Source: JAJEBT01 sp965221485
GTDB lineage: Bacteria > Pseudomonadota > Alphaproteobacteria > MPNO01 > UBA830
NCBI GenBank assembly: GCA_965221485.1
Contig: OZ244893.1
Span: 372,001 to 436,000 of the forward strand
DNA length: 64,000 nucleotides
Reading direction: 5' to 3'
Each line of letters begins with the position of its first letter. Position 1 is the first letter of the stretch. Under the pieces are notes generated by a model, which did no database searches, was not told where the DNA came from, and was given only the letters and a program-made list of their open reading frames with translations. Below are positions 44,999 to 53,588 of the stretch, one piece after another. The position numbers were made by a program, and so were the translations under genes.

Positions 44999-46011
44999 GT
45001 GGATTCGACAACGCTCAGAGGGTCGAAACCTGTCTCCGGGTAAAGGCCTGCTTCACGCGCCCGGCAGCGCAACAGCGCATAGATAATGTCGGTTGCTGGC
45101 GTCGGAATGTTCATGAACCGGGCGAGTTCGACAACCGCTCCGCAGATCCCGTCAACCTCCATCGGACGACCTCGTTCAAGATCCTGCAGCAGCGACGTCT
45201 TGTGACCCGAGACAGAACGCGTGGCCTCGATACGGTTGTCGATCGTCTGGTTGAACGTCACGCCGAGGCTTTCACCAACTCTCTGAGCCTCTTTCATGAT
45301 GACGATCGCCAACTCCCGGAGATCCGGCCGCTCCACGAGCGGACCGAGTCGTGCGCCGGTCAGGACGGCCATCGTACTGAAAGAAACATTACCCCAGATC
45401 TTGGTCCAGAGTTCCCGGCGAATGTCGGTGAGAAGGGGCGCCTTCAGATGGCCGTCCTCAAGCAGTGCCGCCACGGCGCGCACCCGATCCGACAGGCTTC
45501 CATCCGGTTCCCCCAACGAAAATATGCGATTGCCGAGATTGCGGACCAGTCCCGGTTCACGAACCTCGTTGCTGGAATTGATGACGCATCCGATGACCCG
45601 CCTGCAGCCAATGGACCGCGCAATTCCCCCGCCAGGATCCACGGTTTGCAGAACATGACCATCCAGCGGGCCGTCGCAGGCGTGAAAATACCAGAATGGA
45701 ATACCGTTCTGGGCCGAGACCACAACAGTATCCGGACCAAGAAGCGGTTGCATGGCTTCTGCCGCCCGCGCCAGGGTGTGGGACTTTGCCGAAAGAAAAA
45801 TGACGTCCTGCGGTCCCAGCTCCTCAGGATTATCGGTAGCATCGGGACGGACCGTGAATTCCTCGTCCATCGTCACGATGGTCAGACCGCGGGACCTTAT
45901 GGCCTGAAGGTGATCGCCACGGGCTACAAGTGAAACTTGCGTATTCGAACGGGCAACCATGCCACCAACAAACCCGCCAACAGCGCCCGCGCCGAATACG
46001 CAGAATTTCAT
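44986..46011 (-). CDS. 2-dehydropantoate 2-reductase family protein
   Basis: 341 residues from ATG 46011 (MKFCVFGAGAVGGFVGG), chosen over an upstream in-frame ATG at 46032 because the Rossmann motif GAGAVG normally lies at the extreme N-terminus. It has the ApbA/PanE layout: NADP-binding half with SAKSHTL and GIPFWYF, then a helical C-terminal half with LWTKIWGNVSFSTMAVLTGA containing the catalytic Lys. PanE reduces ketopantoate to pantoate, but many relatives act on other 2-keto acids. Confidence 0.9.
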   Translation of the reverse strand: MKFCVFGAGAVGGFVGGMVARSNTQVSLVARGDHLQAIRSRGLTIVTMDEEFTVRPDATDNPEELGPQDVIFLSAKSHTLARAAEAMQPLLGPDTVVVSAQNGIPFWYFHACDGPLDGHVLQTVDPGGGIARSIGCRRVIGCVINSSNEVREPGLVRNLGNRIFSLGEPDGSLSDRVRAVAALLEDGHLKAPLLTDIRRELWTKIWGNVSFSTMAVLTGARLGPLVERPDLRELAIVIMKEAQRVGESLGVTFNQTIDNRIEATRSVSGHKTSLLQDLERGRPMEVDGICGAVVELARFMNIPTPATDIIYALLRCRAREAGLYPETGFDPLSVVESTYAT

Positions 46012-46169
46012 GACTTCAAACCCCGCTTGCAACGAATTTTCCGGGTCTCACGCGACGACTTCCGCTCCACGGCTCGAGAGAAGCCGGAGCTCCTTCCGGG
46101 CGATGCAGAACGTTTGTCGGGACTTGGGTCCTGCCCGAGGTCCGCCCGCATGGATTGCCGGTTCTGCGT

Positions 46170-47780
46170 TCAGACCATCGAGAAAAAATCGTTGCCCTTG
46201 TCGTCGACAACAATGAATGCGGGGAAATCCTCGACATCGATCTTCCAGATAGCTTCCATTCCGAGTTCCGGATATTCGATACACTCCACGTTCCTGATGC
46301 AGTCCTGGGCAAGACGCGCGGCCGGACCGCCAATGGAGCCAAGGTAAAATCCCCCATACTTGCGGCATGCATCCGTCACTTGCCTTGAACGGTTTCCCTT
46401 GGCCAGCATCACATGGCTGCCACCCTTTTCCTGGAACTCTGCCACATAGGAATCCATGCGTCCGGCCGTCGTAGGTCCGAACGAACCCGATGCATAACCT
46501 GCCGGAGTCTTGGCCGGTCCGGCATAGTAGATTGCATGGTCACGAAAATAGTCTGGCATTGGCTCTCCAGCCTCGAGGCGCGCCTTGATCCTTGCATGCG
46601 CAGCGTCCCGCGCGACGATAAGTGAACCGGTCAGGGACAGGCGTGATTTGACCGGGTGCTGTCCGAGAACGCGCCGGATGTCTTCCATGGGCTGGTTCAG
46701 ATCGATGTTGACAACATGGGCAGACAGTCTTTCCGGATCGACTTCGGGAAGGAACCGGGCCGGATTTCTCTCAAGCTGTTCGAGAAAGATGCCATCGCGA
46801 GTGATTTTCCCGAGCGCCTGCCGGTCGGCCGAGCAGGACACACCGAGGCCGATGGGGACACTGGCGCCATGCCGTGGCAGCCTTATGACGCGGACATCGT
46901 GACAGAAGTACTTCCCGCCGAACTGTGCGCCGATACCCAGGGTTCGCGAAACTTCAAGGACCCTTTCCTCCATCCCGAGATCACGAAAGCCCTGGCCCGC
47001 AGCGTTGCCTTCTGTTGGCAGGCTGTCGAGATACCGGGTCGACGCAAGTTTGACCGTCTTGAGGTTGTATTCTGCCGACGTGCCGCCGATCACGATCGCA
47101 AGGTGATAGGGAGGGCAGGCGGCAGTGCCAATGCTTCGCATCTTTTCTTCGAGAAATTCGAGGAGCCTGCTCTCGTTCAGGATGGCAGGGGTTTGCTGAT
47201 ACAGGAATGACTTGTTGGCGGATCCACCCCCCTTGGCAATGAACAGAAAACTGTAGGCGTTGCCGCCCGTCGCGTAGAGTTCAATCTGGGCCGGAAGGTT
47301 GGTTCCCGTATTGACCTCTTCGAACATCGAGAGAGGAGATACGTTGGAGTAACGCAAGTTGCGTTCCCGGTAGGTTCTTTCAATTCCTTCCGACAGGGCG
47401 GCTTCATCGTCTCCGCCAGTCCGCACGTTATGTCCCTTTTTTCCCATCACGATGGCCGTGCCTGTATCCTGACACATGGGAAGAACGCCGCCAGCCGCGA
47501 TATTGGCATTCTTGAGGAGATCCAGCGCGACGAAGCGATCGTTGTCCGAGGCTTCAGGGTCGTCGACGATTGCCCGAAGCTGTTCCAGATGTCCGGGACG
47601 CAGGAAATGGGCAATGTCTCCAAACGCTTCGGCCGCGAGCATCTCGAGCCCGCGACGATCCACCATGAGGATCTCTTCACCGTCGAAGGTTCGGGTCGAT
47701 ACATATTCCGAACCGAGTTTCCGGTATTGGGTCGTGTCTTCGCCGAGGGGGAGCATTTCGCGATAGGAACTGTCAGTCAT
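46170..47780 (-). CDS. Fumarate hydratase, class I
   Basis: A 536-residue iron-sulfur fumarase (FumA/FumB type) in one chain. Cluster-binding Cys residues are predicted at VLPMCQDTGTA (about 104), GTAACPPYHLAI (about 222) and VSCSADRQALGKI (about 316). The N-terminal alpha domain and C-terminal beta domain (SLTGSLIVARDAAHARIKARLEAGE; GPTTAGRMDSY) are fused as in the family. It interconverts fumarate and malate in the TCA cycle and is oxygen-sensitive. It lies 71 bases downstream of sspB. Confidence 0.96.
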   Translation of the reverse strand: MTDSSYREMLPLGEDTTQYRKLGSEYVSTRTFDGEEILMVDRRGLEMLAAEAFGDIAHFLRPGHLEQLRAIVDDPEASDNDRFVALDLLKNANIAAGGVLPMCQDTGTAIVMGKKGHNVRTGGDDEAALSEGIERTYRERNLRYSNVSPLSMFEEVNTGTNLPAQIELYATGGNAYSFLFIAKGGGSANKSFLYQQTPAILNESRLLEFLEEKMRSIGTAACPPYHLAIVIGGTSAEYNLKTVKLASTRYLDSLPTEGNAAGQGFRDLGMEERVLEVSRTLGIGAQFGGKYFCHDVRVIRLPRHGASVPIGLGVSCSADRQALGKITRDGIFLEQLERNPARFLPEVDPERLSAHVVNIDLNQPMEDIRRVLGQHPVKSRLSLTGSLIVARDAAHARIKARLEAGEPMPDYFRDHAIYYAGPAKTPAGYASGSFGPTTAGRMDSYVAEFQEKGGSHVMLAKGNRSRQVTDACRKYGGFYLGSIGGPAARLAQDCIRNVECIEYPELGMEAIWKIDVEDFPAFIVVDDKGNDFFSMV

Positions 47781-47851
47781 GGCCCAGGGGTTTCGTGAAT
47801 TCGGTTATGCCAAAAGGACTTCCGGCGGGCCGACGGAACAGCCACCGGATG

Positions 47852-48352
47852 TCAGGTTCTTCGCTTACGCATTGATTCGAGCGTCACCACCTTGGCGTCA
47901 GGGTCGGAAGGAGGCGCTTCGCTTTCCGCCGGATCCGCAGCCTCGGCCGGGTGTCCGGGTTCCGTTTCCGGGGCCCTGATCCGAAAAGCGGAGGCTGTGT
48001 CGGCAAACCCTGTGATCGCAGTGAAGGGAATCCTGAGCCGCTCGCTCTGGCCGGAAAAACTCAGCGTGACTTCGAAGGCGTCGCTTTCGACTTCAAGCCC
48101 CCAGAAAATGTTCTGAAGGACAATGGTCATTTCGTCAGGATATTGGGCTGAAATCGGCTTTGAGACGATCACGCCGGGGTGGCCCGTCGCAAACGTGATG
48201 TAGAGGTGGTAATTTCCCGGCAGGCCATCACTGGCAATGTGTTTCAGGATATGACGCACCGCCTCGCGCATGGCGTTTCCGAGGTGGTTTTCCAGTTGGC
48301 TTGCCGTGTCCGACTGCAAGAGGTTGCTCCTCAGCCCATCCGTTCCCTTCAC
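47852..48352 (-). CDS. sspB: SspB family protein (alpha-type ClpXP adaptor)
   Basis: 166 residues. The SspB core LPGNYHLYITFATGHPGV, YPDEMTIVLQN and LSFSGQSERLRIPFTAITGFAD is followed by an acidic, Pro-rich linker and the C-terminal VVTLESMRKRRT, which resembles the ClpX-binding tail. SspB-alpha tethers tmRNA-tagged polypeptides to ClpXP for degradation. The tmRNA gene lies about 70 bases upstream on the same strand, so adaptor and tag source are adjacent. The first 20 residues are poorly conserved, and a later start (MREAVRHIL) is possible. Confidence 0.92.
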   Translation of the reverse strand: MKGTDGLRSNLLQSDTASQLENHLGNAMREAVRHILKHIASDGLPGNYHLYITFATGHPGVIVSKPISAQYPDEMTIVLQNIFWGLEVESDAFEVTLSFSGQSERLRIPFTAITGFADTASAFRIRAPETEPGHPAEAADPAESEAPPSDPDAKVVTLESMRKRRT

Positions 48353-48420
48353 CGTCGCGTGACGCCTGGTCCGGGCGTTGCGGCAGTTGGGGGCTTCTGT
48401 TGCCCGGCGCCCCCGAGCCG

Positions 48421-48673
48421 CGCTTTCCTAGATGCTAGGCAGCGAGAGCCAATTCGTTATCGTTGGCATCTATAAGGTTCGGTCCGATCACGGCGGTACC
48501 ATACCGGGCGAAAAGCTGGTCTTTAGACGCGTGTCGATCCTGTTTCGCCCCCGCAGCTGTGTTCCGTCTGCGCGCGCAGGAAGGAACGGGCTTTGGTGGA
48601 GGCGCCGGGTACCGCCCCCGGGTCCACAACGCTTATTTCACCATCCGTTTATCGCCATAGTCGGCAAACCGAC
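48421..48673 (-). ncRNA. ssrA: Two-piece (permuted) tmRNA
   Basis: Read on the minus strand. The acceptor piece comes first, ending CGCCTCC-A-CCA at 48594, followed by an approximately 41-base spacer that is normally excised. The coding piece begins GGGGGCGAAACAGGATCGACACG at 48552. GGGGGCG pairs with CGCCTCC (7 base pairs, one G-U). The tag reading frame at 48467-48438 encodes ANDNELALAA and ends TAG at 48437-48435. This order is the circular permutation typical of alphaproteobacteria. Ends of the precursor are approximate; the 5' end is taken from the promoter. tmRNA rescues stalled ribosomes and tags the product for ClpXP, with sspB next to it. Confidence 0.93.
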
Positions 48674-48679
48674 CCTGGT

Positions 48680-48707
48680 AAGATAATGAAATACGATCCT
48701 GAATCAA
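48680..48707 (-). promoter_or_regulatory. Promoter of the tmRNA gene
   Basis: On the minus strand TTGATT (48707-48702), 16 bases, TATCTT (48685-48680), predicting a start near 48673. Confidence 0.5.
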
Positions 48708-49326
48708 GGATTTCCGACACGACACGTGATCAGGACCAATTCTGTCCCTTTTCGGGCAGGCTGGTGACCGAAAACACCCCTTTCTGGAAGTTGTACAAAC
48801 GCCGCCTCGATCAGGATCCGGTCATCCTGCTGTTGTCCGGTTCTCCCGGCCCAGCTCTCCGGCGGTTCAGGCAGCGAGCAAAGGGGCGTCGAAGGCCCGC
48901 TGCCTGTTGTCCTGCGGATGGCGCAGAGATTGTCTTGCGCCCGCGAGGCGGATCTTCACAGGTAATCGGTACGAGATGGACGAAAGTCCCGGACTTTCGA
49001 TATCAACGCGGCCAGAGCCACCATCAGGGATCGGTCGGCTGCAATGGAGAGTTTCCGATCGTTACCTGTTATGACGGTAAGGTTTTCTGGATCCATGATC
49101 CTGGCAACAATGCTAGGCGGCGGGGGTGTTGGGTGGTGGGGCCGGACACAATCGAACCCACCGAATAGAACCCGGATTATTGTCTGGAGAAGTCCTCTGG
49201 TATCTGCGGATGCAAGGCAGTCGATGAATTCCTCAAGAAACCAAAGCCATTTTCGTTGATCATCGGTATAGCTGACATCATTGGCTGCGGCACGCCGTTG
49301 CTGACCAAAAAAAATATTAAAAATAG
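48708..49326. other. Intergenic region, no supported gene
   Basis: About 620 bases upstream of the XRE gene. A plus-strand frame to 49168 runs across the tmRNA gene and has no family similarity, so it is treated as spurious. The last 60 bases become sharply AT-rich, unlike the rest of the window. Confidence 0.5.
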
Positions 49327-49346
49327 TGACATTTCATAAAATGTCA
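49327..49346. promoter_or_regulatory. Perfect inverted repeat, likely XRE operator
   Basis: TGACATTT (49327-49334), spacer CATA, AAATGTCA (49339-49346): a perfect 8-base-arm palindrome abutting the -35 element of the XRE gene, suited to autoregulation by its product. Confidence 0.65.
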
Positions 49347-49348
49347 TA

Positions 49349-49377
49349 TTGAATAAAGCATTATTTATTGTTATATA
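49349..49377 (+). promoter_or_regulatory. Promoter of the XRE-DUF4258 unit
   Basis: TTGAAT at 49349-49354, 17 bases, TATATA at 49372-49377. A start near 49384 would leave a leader of about 20 bases containing an AAAGGA ribosome site. Confidence 0.6.
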
Positions 49378-49404
49378 CCATAAGATCAACAAAGGATACA
49401 TTTT

Positions 49405-50421
49405 ATGTCTATAAACCAAAATCGGTTGCGCAAACTTCGTCGCCAAAAGGGAATGGCCCTTCGAGAGCTGGCGGACAAGTCAAAGACATCCTCTCGGCAG
49501 CTCGCGCGCTTCGAGGCGGATCTGGCAGCTTGCCAGGCTGTCCGCGAAACGACGGTCAATAAAATCGCAAGAGCCCTGCATGTCGACCCTGGCGTTCTGA
49601 CCGGCACATTGCCAATGCCCACCTCAAGCGAACAAACGTCAAACGAGCCGTCTAAGGGCAGGAGAATGCAGACTAGTGTCTTGCTCGATCCGGAAGTCCG
49701 TCTCGCCTGCGCGCTGATTAAACGGCGCTATGGTGTGAACATTACGACTCTCTTGAATGCTGCCCCCCTCATGTTTGTTCTTCTGGCAGAACTCAGCCTC
49801 CAGTGGCGGCAAGAAAAAGTGCAGGAGATTTACAAGGTTTTTGATCAACTCGAAGCTCTGGGAGATCAAGGCGGGCATCTGTCCTTCGCCTTCAATGGCG
49901 TGCATGCCATTGAGGAGGCGACCATGGGTGAGGTCGAGTCTATCGAAGAAGCAGATGTTTTCGGGAAAAACGTAAGCGAAGAGGCGTTTTTGTGGGGCTA
50001 TGAGCCCGATAACCGCAACCCTCTCGCTGACTATCTCCGAAAGCTAGCGCAGAAGGTAAAAAGGCCGGAAATCATCAAGGATTCGGAATCATTGTCCATG
50101 GGTGCCTTGGAGAACTTTCCGGATTTTGAGATATGTGAAGGTGATCTGAAAAAGGTTGCTGGATCCTCCGAGGCCGCGCAGCGAGCCCTCAAAGGAGGAT
50201 TTGTCCGCCTGGAGAATGTCCCAGATGAACTTTGGGCTGAGGACGCGGCGGAACAGCGGGCGTCATGGCTGGAAAATCAGCTTCCTGAAGAAGAAAGATT
50301 TCGTCTGAACGAGTTGAGGAAACAGTTCGAAGAAATATTAGACGAATTTCTCAATGACGATGCACATGGTGAGAGAGAGGCGGCGGATCACATAAGTCCT
50401 GAAGAAGGAGCCGGGGAATGA
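49405..50421 (+). CDS. XRE-type helix-turn-helix regulator with long C-terminal region
   Basis: 338 residues. An N-terminal XRE helix-turn-helix (about 5-62: LRKLRRQKGMALRELADKS ... VNKIARALHVDPGVL) is followed by a second conserved-looking segment (SVLLDPEVRLACALIKRRYGVNITTLL) that predicts a helical, partly hydrophobic core. The C-terminal 200 residues are acidic and helical. The function of the large C-terminal part is not recognised. The stop overlaps the start of a DUF4258 gene (ATGA), as in toxin-antitoxin pairs. AT-rich flanks and the nearby IS256 relic point to horizontal transfer. The ATG is supported by AAAGGA and by the well-placed promoter. Confidence 0.85.
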   Translation: MSINQNRLRKLRRQKGMALRELADKSKTSSRQLARFEADLAACQAVRETTVNKIARALHVDPGVLTGTLPMPTSSEQTSNEPSKGRRMQTSVLLDPEVRLACALIKRRYGVNITTLLNAAPLMFVLLAELSLQWRQEKVQEIYKVFDQLEALGDQGGHLSFAFNGVHAIEEATMGEVESIEEADVFGKNVSEEAFLWGYEPDNRNPLADYLRKLAQKVKRPEIIKDSESLSMGALENFPDFEICEGDLKKVAGSSEAAQRALKGGFVRLENVPDELWAEDAAEQRASWLENQLPEEERFRLNELRKQFEEILDEFLNDDAHGEREAADHISPEEGAGE

Positions 50422-50711
50422 GTGCTCCTGTTCCGTCACGTCACGCCGAGACCCGAATGCGTCAAAGGGGGTTCCGTTATTCGGACCTGGTGTGCGTTCT
50501 CGATCACGGTTCGCTGATTGGCGATGACACCTACTTTCTCAGCCGCAAGGATGTCGATCGCGAGATCCGTCAACACAAACGGGAAATCCAGAGACTGGAA
50601 CGGCTGAAAAACTCGAAGATCGTTATTAAGGGAGAAACTATTGTAACCTGTTGTCGCTCACATCTCCGGGACCAGAAACGCCTCCTCCGAAGAAAGAGGG
50701 AAGCTAGGTAG
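50418..50711 (+). CDS. DUF4258-like, possible RelE-type toxin
   Basis: A 97-residue, strongly basic protein overlapping the XRE gene by four bases. HAETRMRQRGFRYSDLVCVLDHG matches the start of DUF4258 (RelE/BrnT-like mRNA interferase fold), and KIVIKGETIVTCCRSH resembles the last strand of that fold. A Lys/Arg-rich helix (REIRQHKREIQRLERLK) is inserted between them. With the coupled regulator it looks like a toxin-antitoxin module in which the DNA-binding protein comes first. Ribonuclease activity is inference. Confidence 0.7.
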   Translation: MSAPVPSRHAETRMRQRGFRYSDLVCVLDHGSLIGDDTYFLSRKDVDREIRQHKREIQRLERLKNSKIVIKGETIVTCCRSHLRDQKRLLRRKREAR

Positions 50712-50776
50712 CAAAGTACTCTTGAGCGCCTTCTCGATCCAGACACGACGGCGGCTGGTCCTGACAGCACATAAAG

Positions 50777-51035
50777 GAGCTGTGCGGCCACAGCGTCTCG
50801 GCCTCGGCCATCTAGCGGATCAACAAGCGCCCGTAGAAGCCGCCGACCGCGTTTGCCGAGCGCGAGTTCGACGCGCCGACGCCGTACCTGATTGTCGATA
50901 CGCGCTACGCGAAGGTCCGGGAACAGACATCATCCGCTCCCAGACGGTGCTGATTGTGATCGGCATCAACAGGGACTTCCTGATCAAGCTCCGCGAGCGC
51001 GGGCCTGCACAGGGTGAAGTTCGTCGTCCGCTGAC
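50777..51035 (+). pseudogene. Remnant of an IS256-family (mutator type) transposase
   Basis: Broken frames encode ELCGHSVSASAI-stop-RINKR, then FAEREFDAPTPYLIVDTRYAKVRE, and after a frameshift IIRSQTVLIVIGINR and FLIKLRERG. These follow the order of IS256 transposases (SASTIS-INKRLD ... PYLIVDARY-KVRE ... QAVLIAIGI ... FL--LK-RGL), including the first catalytic Asp. Stops and a frameshift show it is dead. Confidence 0.75.
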
Positions 51036-51670
51036 TACACAGTGGCCACGCAGAGGAGCATACTTCCAAATATAAAAAAGAGGGAAGCGTCATTATAGAT
51101 ACAGGCGCCGGGTTCCGGCACTCCTGTCCGGAACCGGTGTCAGGGCTTGAGGAACCCTGTCCGCAATGATGTGAGGGGCAAGGCGTTTGATCACGGCGTG
51201 AACCTTATGCGCCGATCGTGAAACGGTCGATGACAGAACCCATACCAAGTGGCATGACAAGGCAAACCCCGGACCGTGCCCGGCCCGGTGTCCTGATTCC
51301 GATATCGCGTTTCCGGTTGTGAAGCGGGGTCAGGCGAACAATCCTTTCCAGGGTTCGGACATCCGAAGCTGCAGGAGACGCGGGTCTGCGGTCGGGGGCC
51401 CCGAGTGGAACCGGGGGGCGCCATGAAACCTCCGGACGTGACAGAACGTGCCTCTCCATTCGTAGAACAGCGGAGGGCCGGCAGCATGCGGTTATCTGAA
51501 CTCAGGGTGACGGGGTCCGAATCAGACGGTGCTTCGGATGTCTGGAATCCACCGCACAAATAAGGGATACTCCCTCATCAGGCTGCCGGTTGCAGCTGTC
51601 CGAAATCCCTTTCCATGGTGGCGGCAGGGAGCGCTACATGCTGATGTCCCGTCCCCGGACCTGACCGGTC
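51036..51670. other. Intergenic region before thyA, no gene recognised
   Basis: 635 bases after the IS256 relic. Minus-strand frames between 51191 and 51559 lack similarity and overlap each other in several registers. No clear promoter for thyA could be chosen. Confidence 0.45.
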
Positions 51671-52465
51671 ATGTTGCAGTACCTTGAACTGTTGCACCGC
51701 GTTCGCCACCAGGGGACCCGCAAGGGGGACCGGACAGGAACCGGAGTATACAGCCTGTTTGGCGAGCAATTGAGAGTGGATCTTGGCAAGGGTTTTCCTC
51801 TGGTCACAACCAAGAAGATCCATGTCAGGTCCGTAATCCATGAATTGCTGTGGTTCCTTCGCGGCGACACCAATATCGCTTATCTGAATGACAACGGCGT
51901 TACAATCTGGGATGAGTGGGCTGACGAAAACGGTGACCTCGGTCCCGTTTACGGTGCCCAGTGGCGCTCATGGAAAGGGGCAGACGGATCCGTAACCGAC
52001 CAACTGGCCCAGTTGATCGAGCGGATCCGGACAGAACCCGAATCGCGGCGTCTCGTGGTCAGTGCCTGGAACGTCGCGGAAATCGGAGAGATGGCTCTGC
52101 CGCCCTGTCACTGCCTTTTCCAGTTTCATCTCGCCGGTGACCGCCTGTCCTGTCAGCTTTACCAGAGAAGTGCTGACATTTTCCTCGGCGTTCCCTTCAA
52201 CATCGCGTCCTATGCCTTGCTGACAATGATGGTGGCGCAGGTGACAGGTTATCGTCCGGGCGACTTCGTTCATACGTTCGGTGATGTGCATCTCTACGCG
52301 AACCATGTGGAACAGGCCGACCTTCAGCTGCAGCGTCAGCCATACCCCCTGCCGACCATGCATCTCAATCCTGCGGTCACCGATCTGTTCGATTTTCGTT
52401 ACGAGGATTTCGCTCTGGAGGGGTATGAGTACAGTCCGCATATCCGGGCGCCGGTCGCGGTGTAG
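51671..52465 (+). CDS. thyA: Thymidylate synthase
   Basis: A 264-residue enzyme of the classical ThyA type. The dUMP/folate motifs GDRTGTGVYSLFGEQLRVDL, RFPLVTTKK-like FPLVTTKKIH, the catalytic Cys in LPPCHCLFQF (about residue 145), and LYQRSADIFLGVPFNIASYA are all present. It makes dTMP from dUMP using methylene-tetrahydrofolate, producing dihydrofolate that the next gene product recycles. The folA gene begins 12 bases after its stop. Confidence 0.98.
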   Translation: MLQYLELLHRVRHQGTRKGDRTGTGVYSLFGEQLRVDLGKGFPLVTTKKIHVRSVIHELLWFLRGDTNIAYLNDNGVTIWDEWADENGDLGPVYGAQWRSWKGADGSVTDQLAQLIERIRTEPESRRLVVSAWNVAEIGEMALPPCHCLFQFHLAGDRLSCQLYQRSADIFLGVPFNIASYALLTMMVAQVTGYRPGDFVHTFGDVHLYANHVEQADLQLQRQPYPLPTMHLNPAVTDLFDFRYEDFALEGYEYSPHIRAPVAV

Positions 52466-52477
52466 GAAGACCGGCGT

Positions 52478-53014
52478 TTGCCAAATTCACCAGTCCGGGT
52501 GTCCATAATTGCGGCCGTTGCCGAAAACGGCGTTATGGGCCGCCAGGGACAGCTGCCATGGCGGTTGCCCGGTGACCTTCGGCATTTTCGTGAAATCACC
52601 ATGGGAAAACCCTTGATCATGGGGCGCAAGACCCATCTGTCGATTGGTCGTCCGCTTCCCGGCAGGACCAATATCGTGCTGTCGAGAAAGCCGGACTTCG
52701 CGCCGGATGGGGTCATCGTGATGTCTGACCCGTCAGCGGCGATTTCCCGTGCGCAGGCTCTTGCGGAAGCGGCGGGCGCAGGTGAGGTCATGATCATTGG
52801 CGGGGCCGCTGTCTACAGGGGCGCCCTGGATCAGGCAGATCGCATCTATCTGACGGAAGTCCATGCCGCCGTGGAGGGCGATGTCCTGTTTCCCCGGCTT
52901 GACCGGTCCTGCTGGACGGAAACGTCTCGAAGTCATCAGGTGGCTGGTCCCCGAGACGATCATGATTTCTCGTTTGTCGCGTTGCAGCGCAAGTCCCTCC
53001 GTCATCAGGTGTGA
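52478..53014 (+). CDS. folA: Dihydrofolate reductase
   Basis: 178 residues from TTG 52478, supported by an AGGAAG site 8 bases upstream; a GTG seven codons later is an alternative. DHFR motifs are IIAAVAENGVMGRQGQLPWRLPGDLRHF (with the catalytic acidic residue at Asp in LPGDL), MGRKTHLSIGRPLPGR and MIIGGAAVY. It reduces dihydrofolate to tetrahydrofolate with NADPH, completing the thymidylate cycle with thyA. Confidence 0.96.
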   Translation: MPNSPVRVSIIAAVAENGVMGRQGQLPWRLPGDLRHFREITMGKPLIMGRKTHLSIGRPLPGRTNIVLSRKPDFAPDGVIVMSDPSAAISRAQALAEAAGAGEVMIIGGAAVYRGALDQADRIYLTEVHAAVEGDVLFPRLDRSCWTETSRSHQVAGPRDDHDFSFVALQRKSLRHQV

Positions 53015-53084
53015 CATTTTGCGGCCTTGTTACCCTGTGCTAGACTTTGAGGTGACCTGACGACACTCGGTATTGTGATTGCGG

Positions 53085-53588
53085 ATGCGTACACTCCTTG
53101 TCGCGCTGTGCGTTCTTGTTTTTGGTTCCCCGCCCGATGCAGCCGTCGCTGCGCCTGGAACCGTCGATCGCATCGTCGTCATGAAGGCAGAGCGCAAGCT
53201 TATGCTTATGCGCGAAGGCCGGGTCCTCAAGACATACAGGGTCGCGCTCGGACGATATCCGAAGGGTCCCAAAACCCGGAAGGGCGATTCGAAGACACCG
53301 GAAGGGGTCTACAGGATCAACTACCGGCTCGACCGCGACAAATCCAGCTTCTATCGGTCTCTGAACGTGTCCTATCCGAATCAGCGGGACCGGGCGCGTG
53401 CTGCCCGGCAAGGTGTTGATCCGGGCGGAGACATCATGATTCACGGTTTGCCGGAGGGCTGGTCAGCCCAGCAACTGGATCACCCACGGCTGGACTGGAC
53501 CCAGGGTTGTATTGGCGTTACCAATCGGGAAATCGACGAAATCTGGGCTCTGACCCCAATCGGCACGGTCATCGAAATCAAACCCTGA
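53085..53588 (+). CDS. L,D-transpeptidase (YkuD family)
   Basis: 167 residues from ATG 53085 with a signal peptide (MRTLLVALCVLVFGSPPDAAVA). The YkuD domain starts at VDRIVVMKAERKLMLMREG and ends with IMIHGLPEGW and DWTQGCIGVTN, supplying the catalytic His and Cys (usual motif S/T-x-G-C). Such enzymes form 3-3 peptidoglycan cross-links or attach lipoproteins; the short form with a single domain is common in alphaproteobacteria. It is likely exported to the periplasm. Confidence 0.93.
   Translation: MRTLLVALCVLVFGSPPDAAVAAPGTVDRIVVMKAERKLMLMREGRVLKTYRVALGRYPKGPKTRKGDSKTPEGVYRINYRLDRDKSSFYRSLNVSYPNQRDRARAARQGVDPGGDIMIHGLPEGWSAQQLDHPRLDWTQGCIGVTNREIDEIWALTPIGTVIEIKP

Noticed and set aside
48593..49168. 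Plus-strand open frame crossing the tmRNA gene region
   Set aside because: No similarity, and it overlaps a firmly identified tmRNA on the other strand.
50722..51075. Plus-strand open frame of 117 codons after the DUF4258 gene
   Set aside because: It is the wrong register of the IS256 relic; the true transposase motifs lie in other frames with stops.
51191..51559. Minus-strand frame of 122 codons upstream of thyA
   Set aside because: No similarity, several competing overlapping frames, and no ribosome site.
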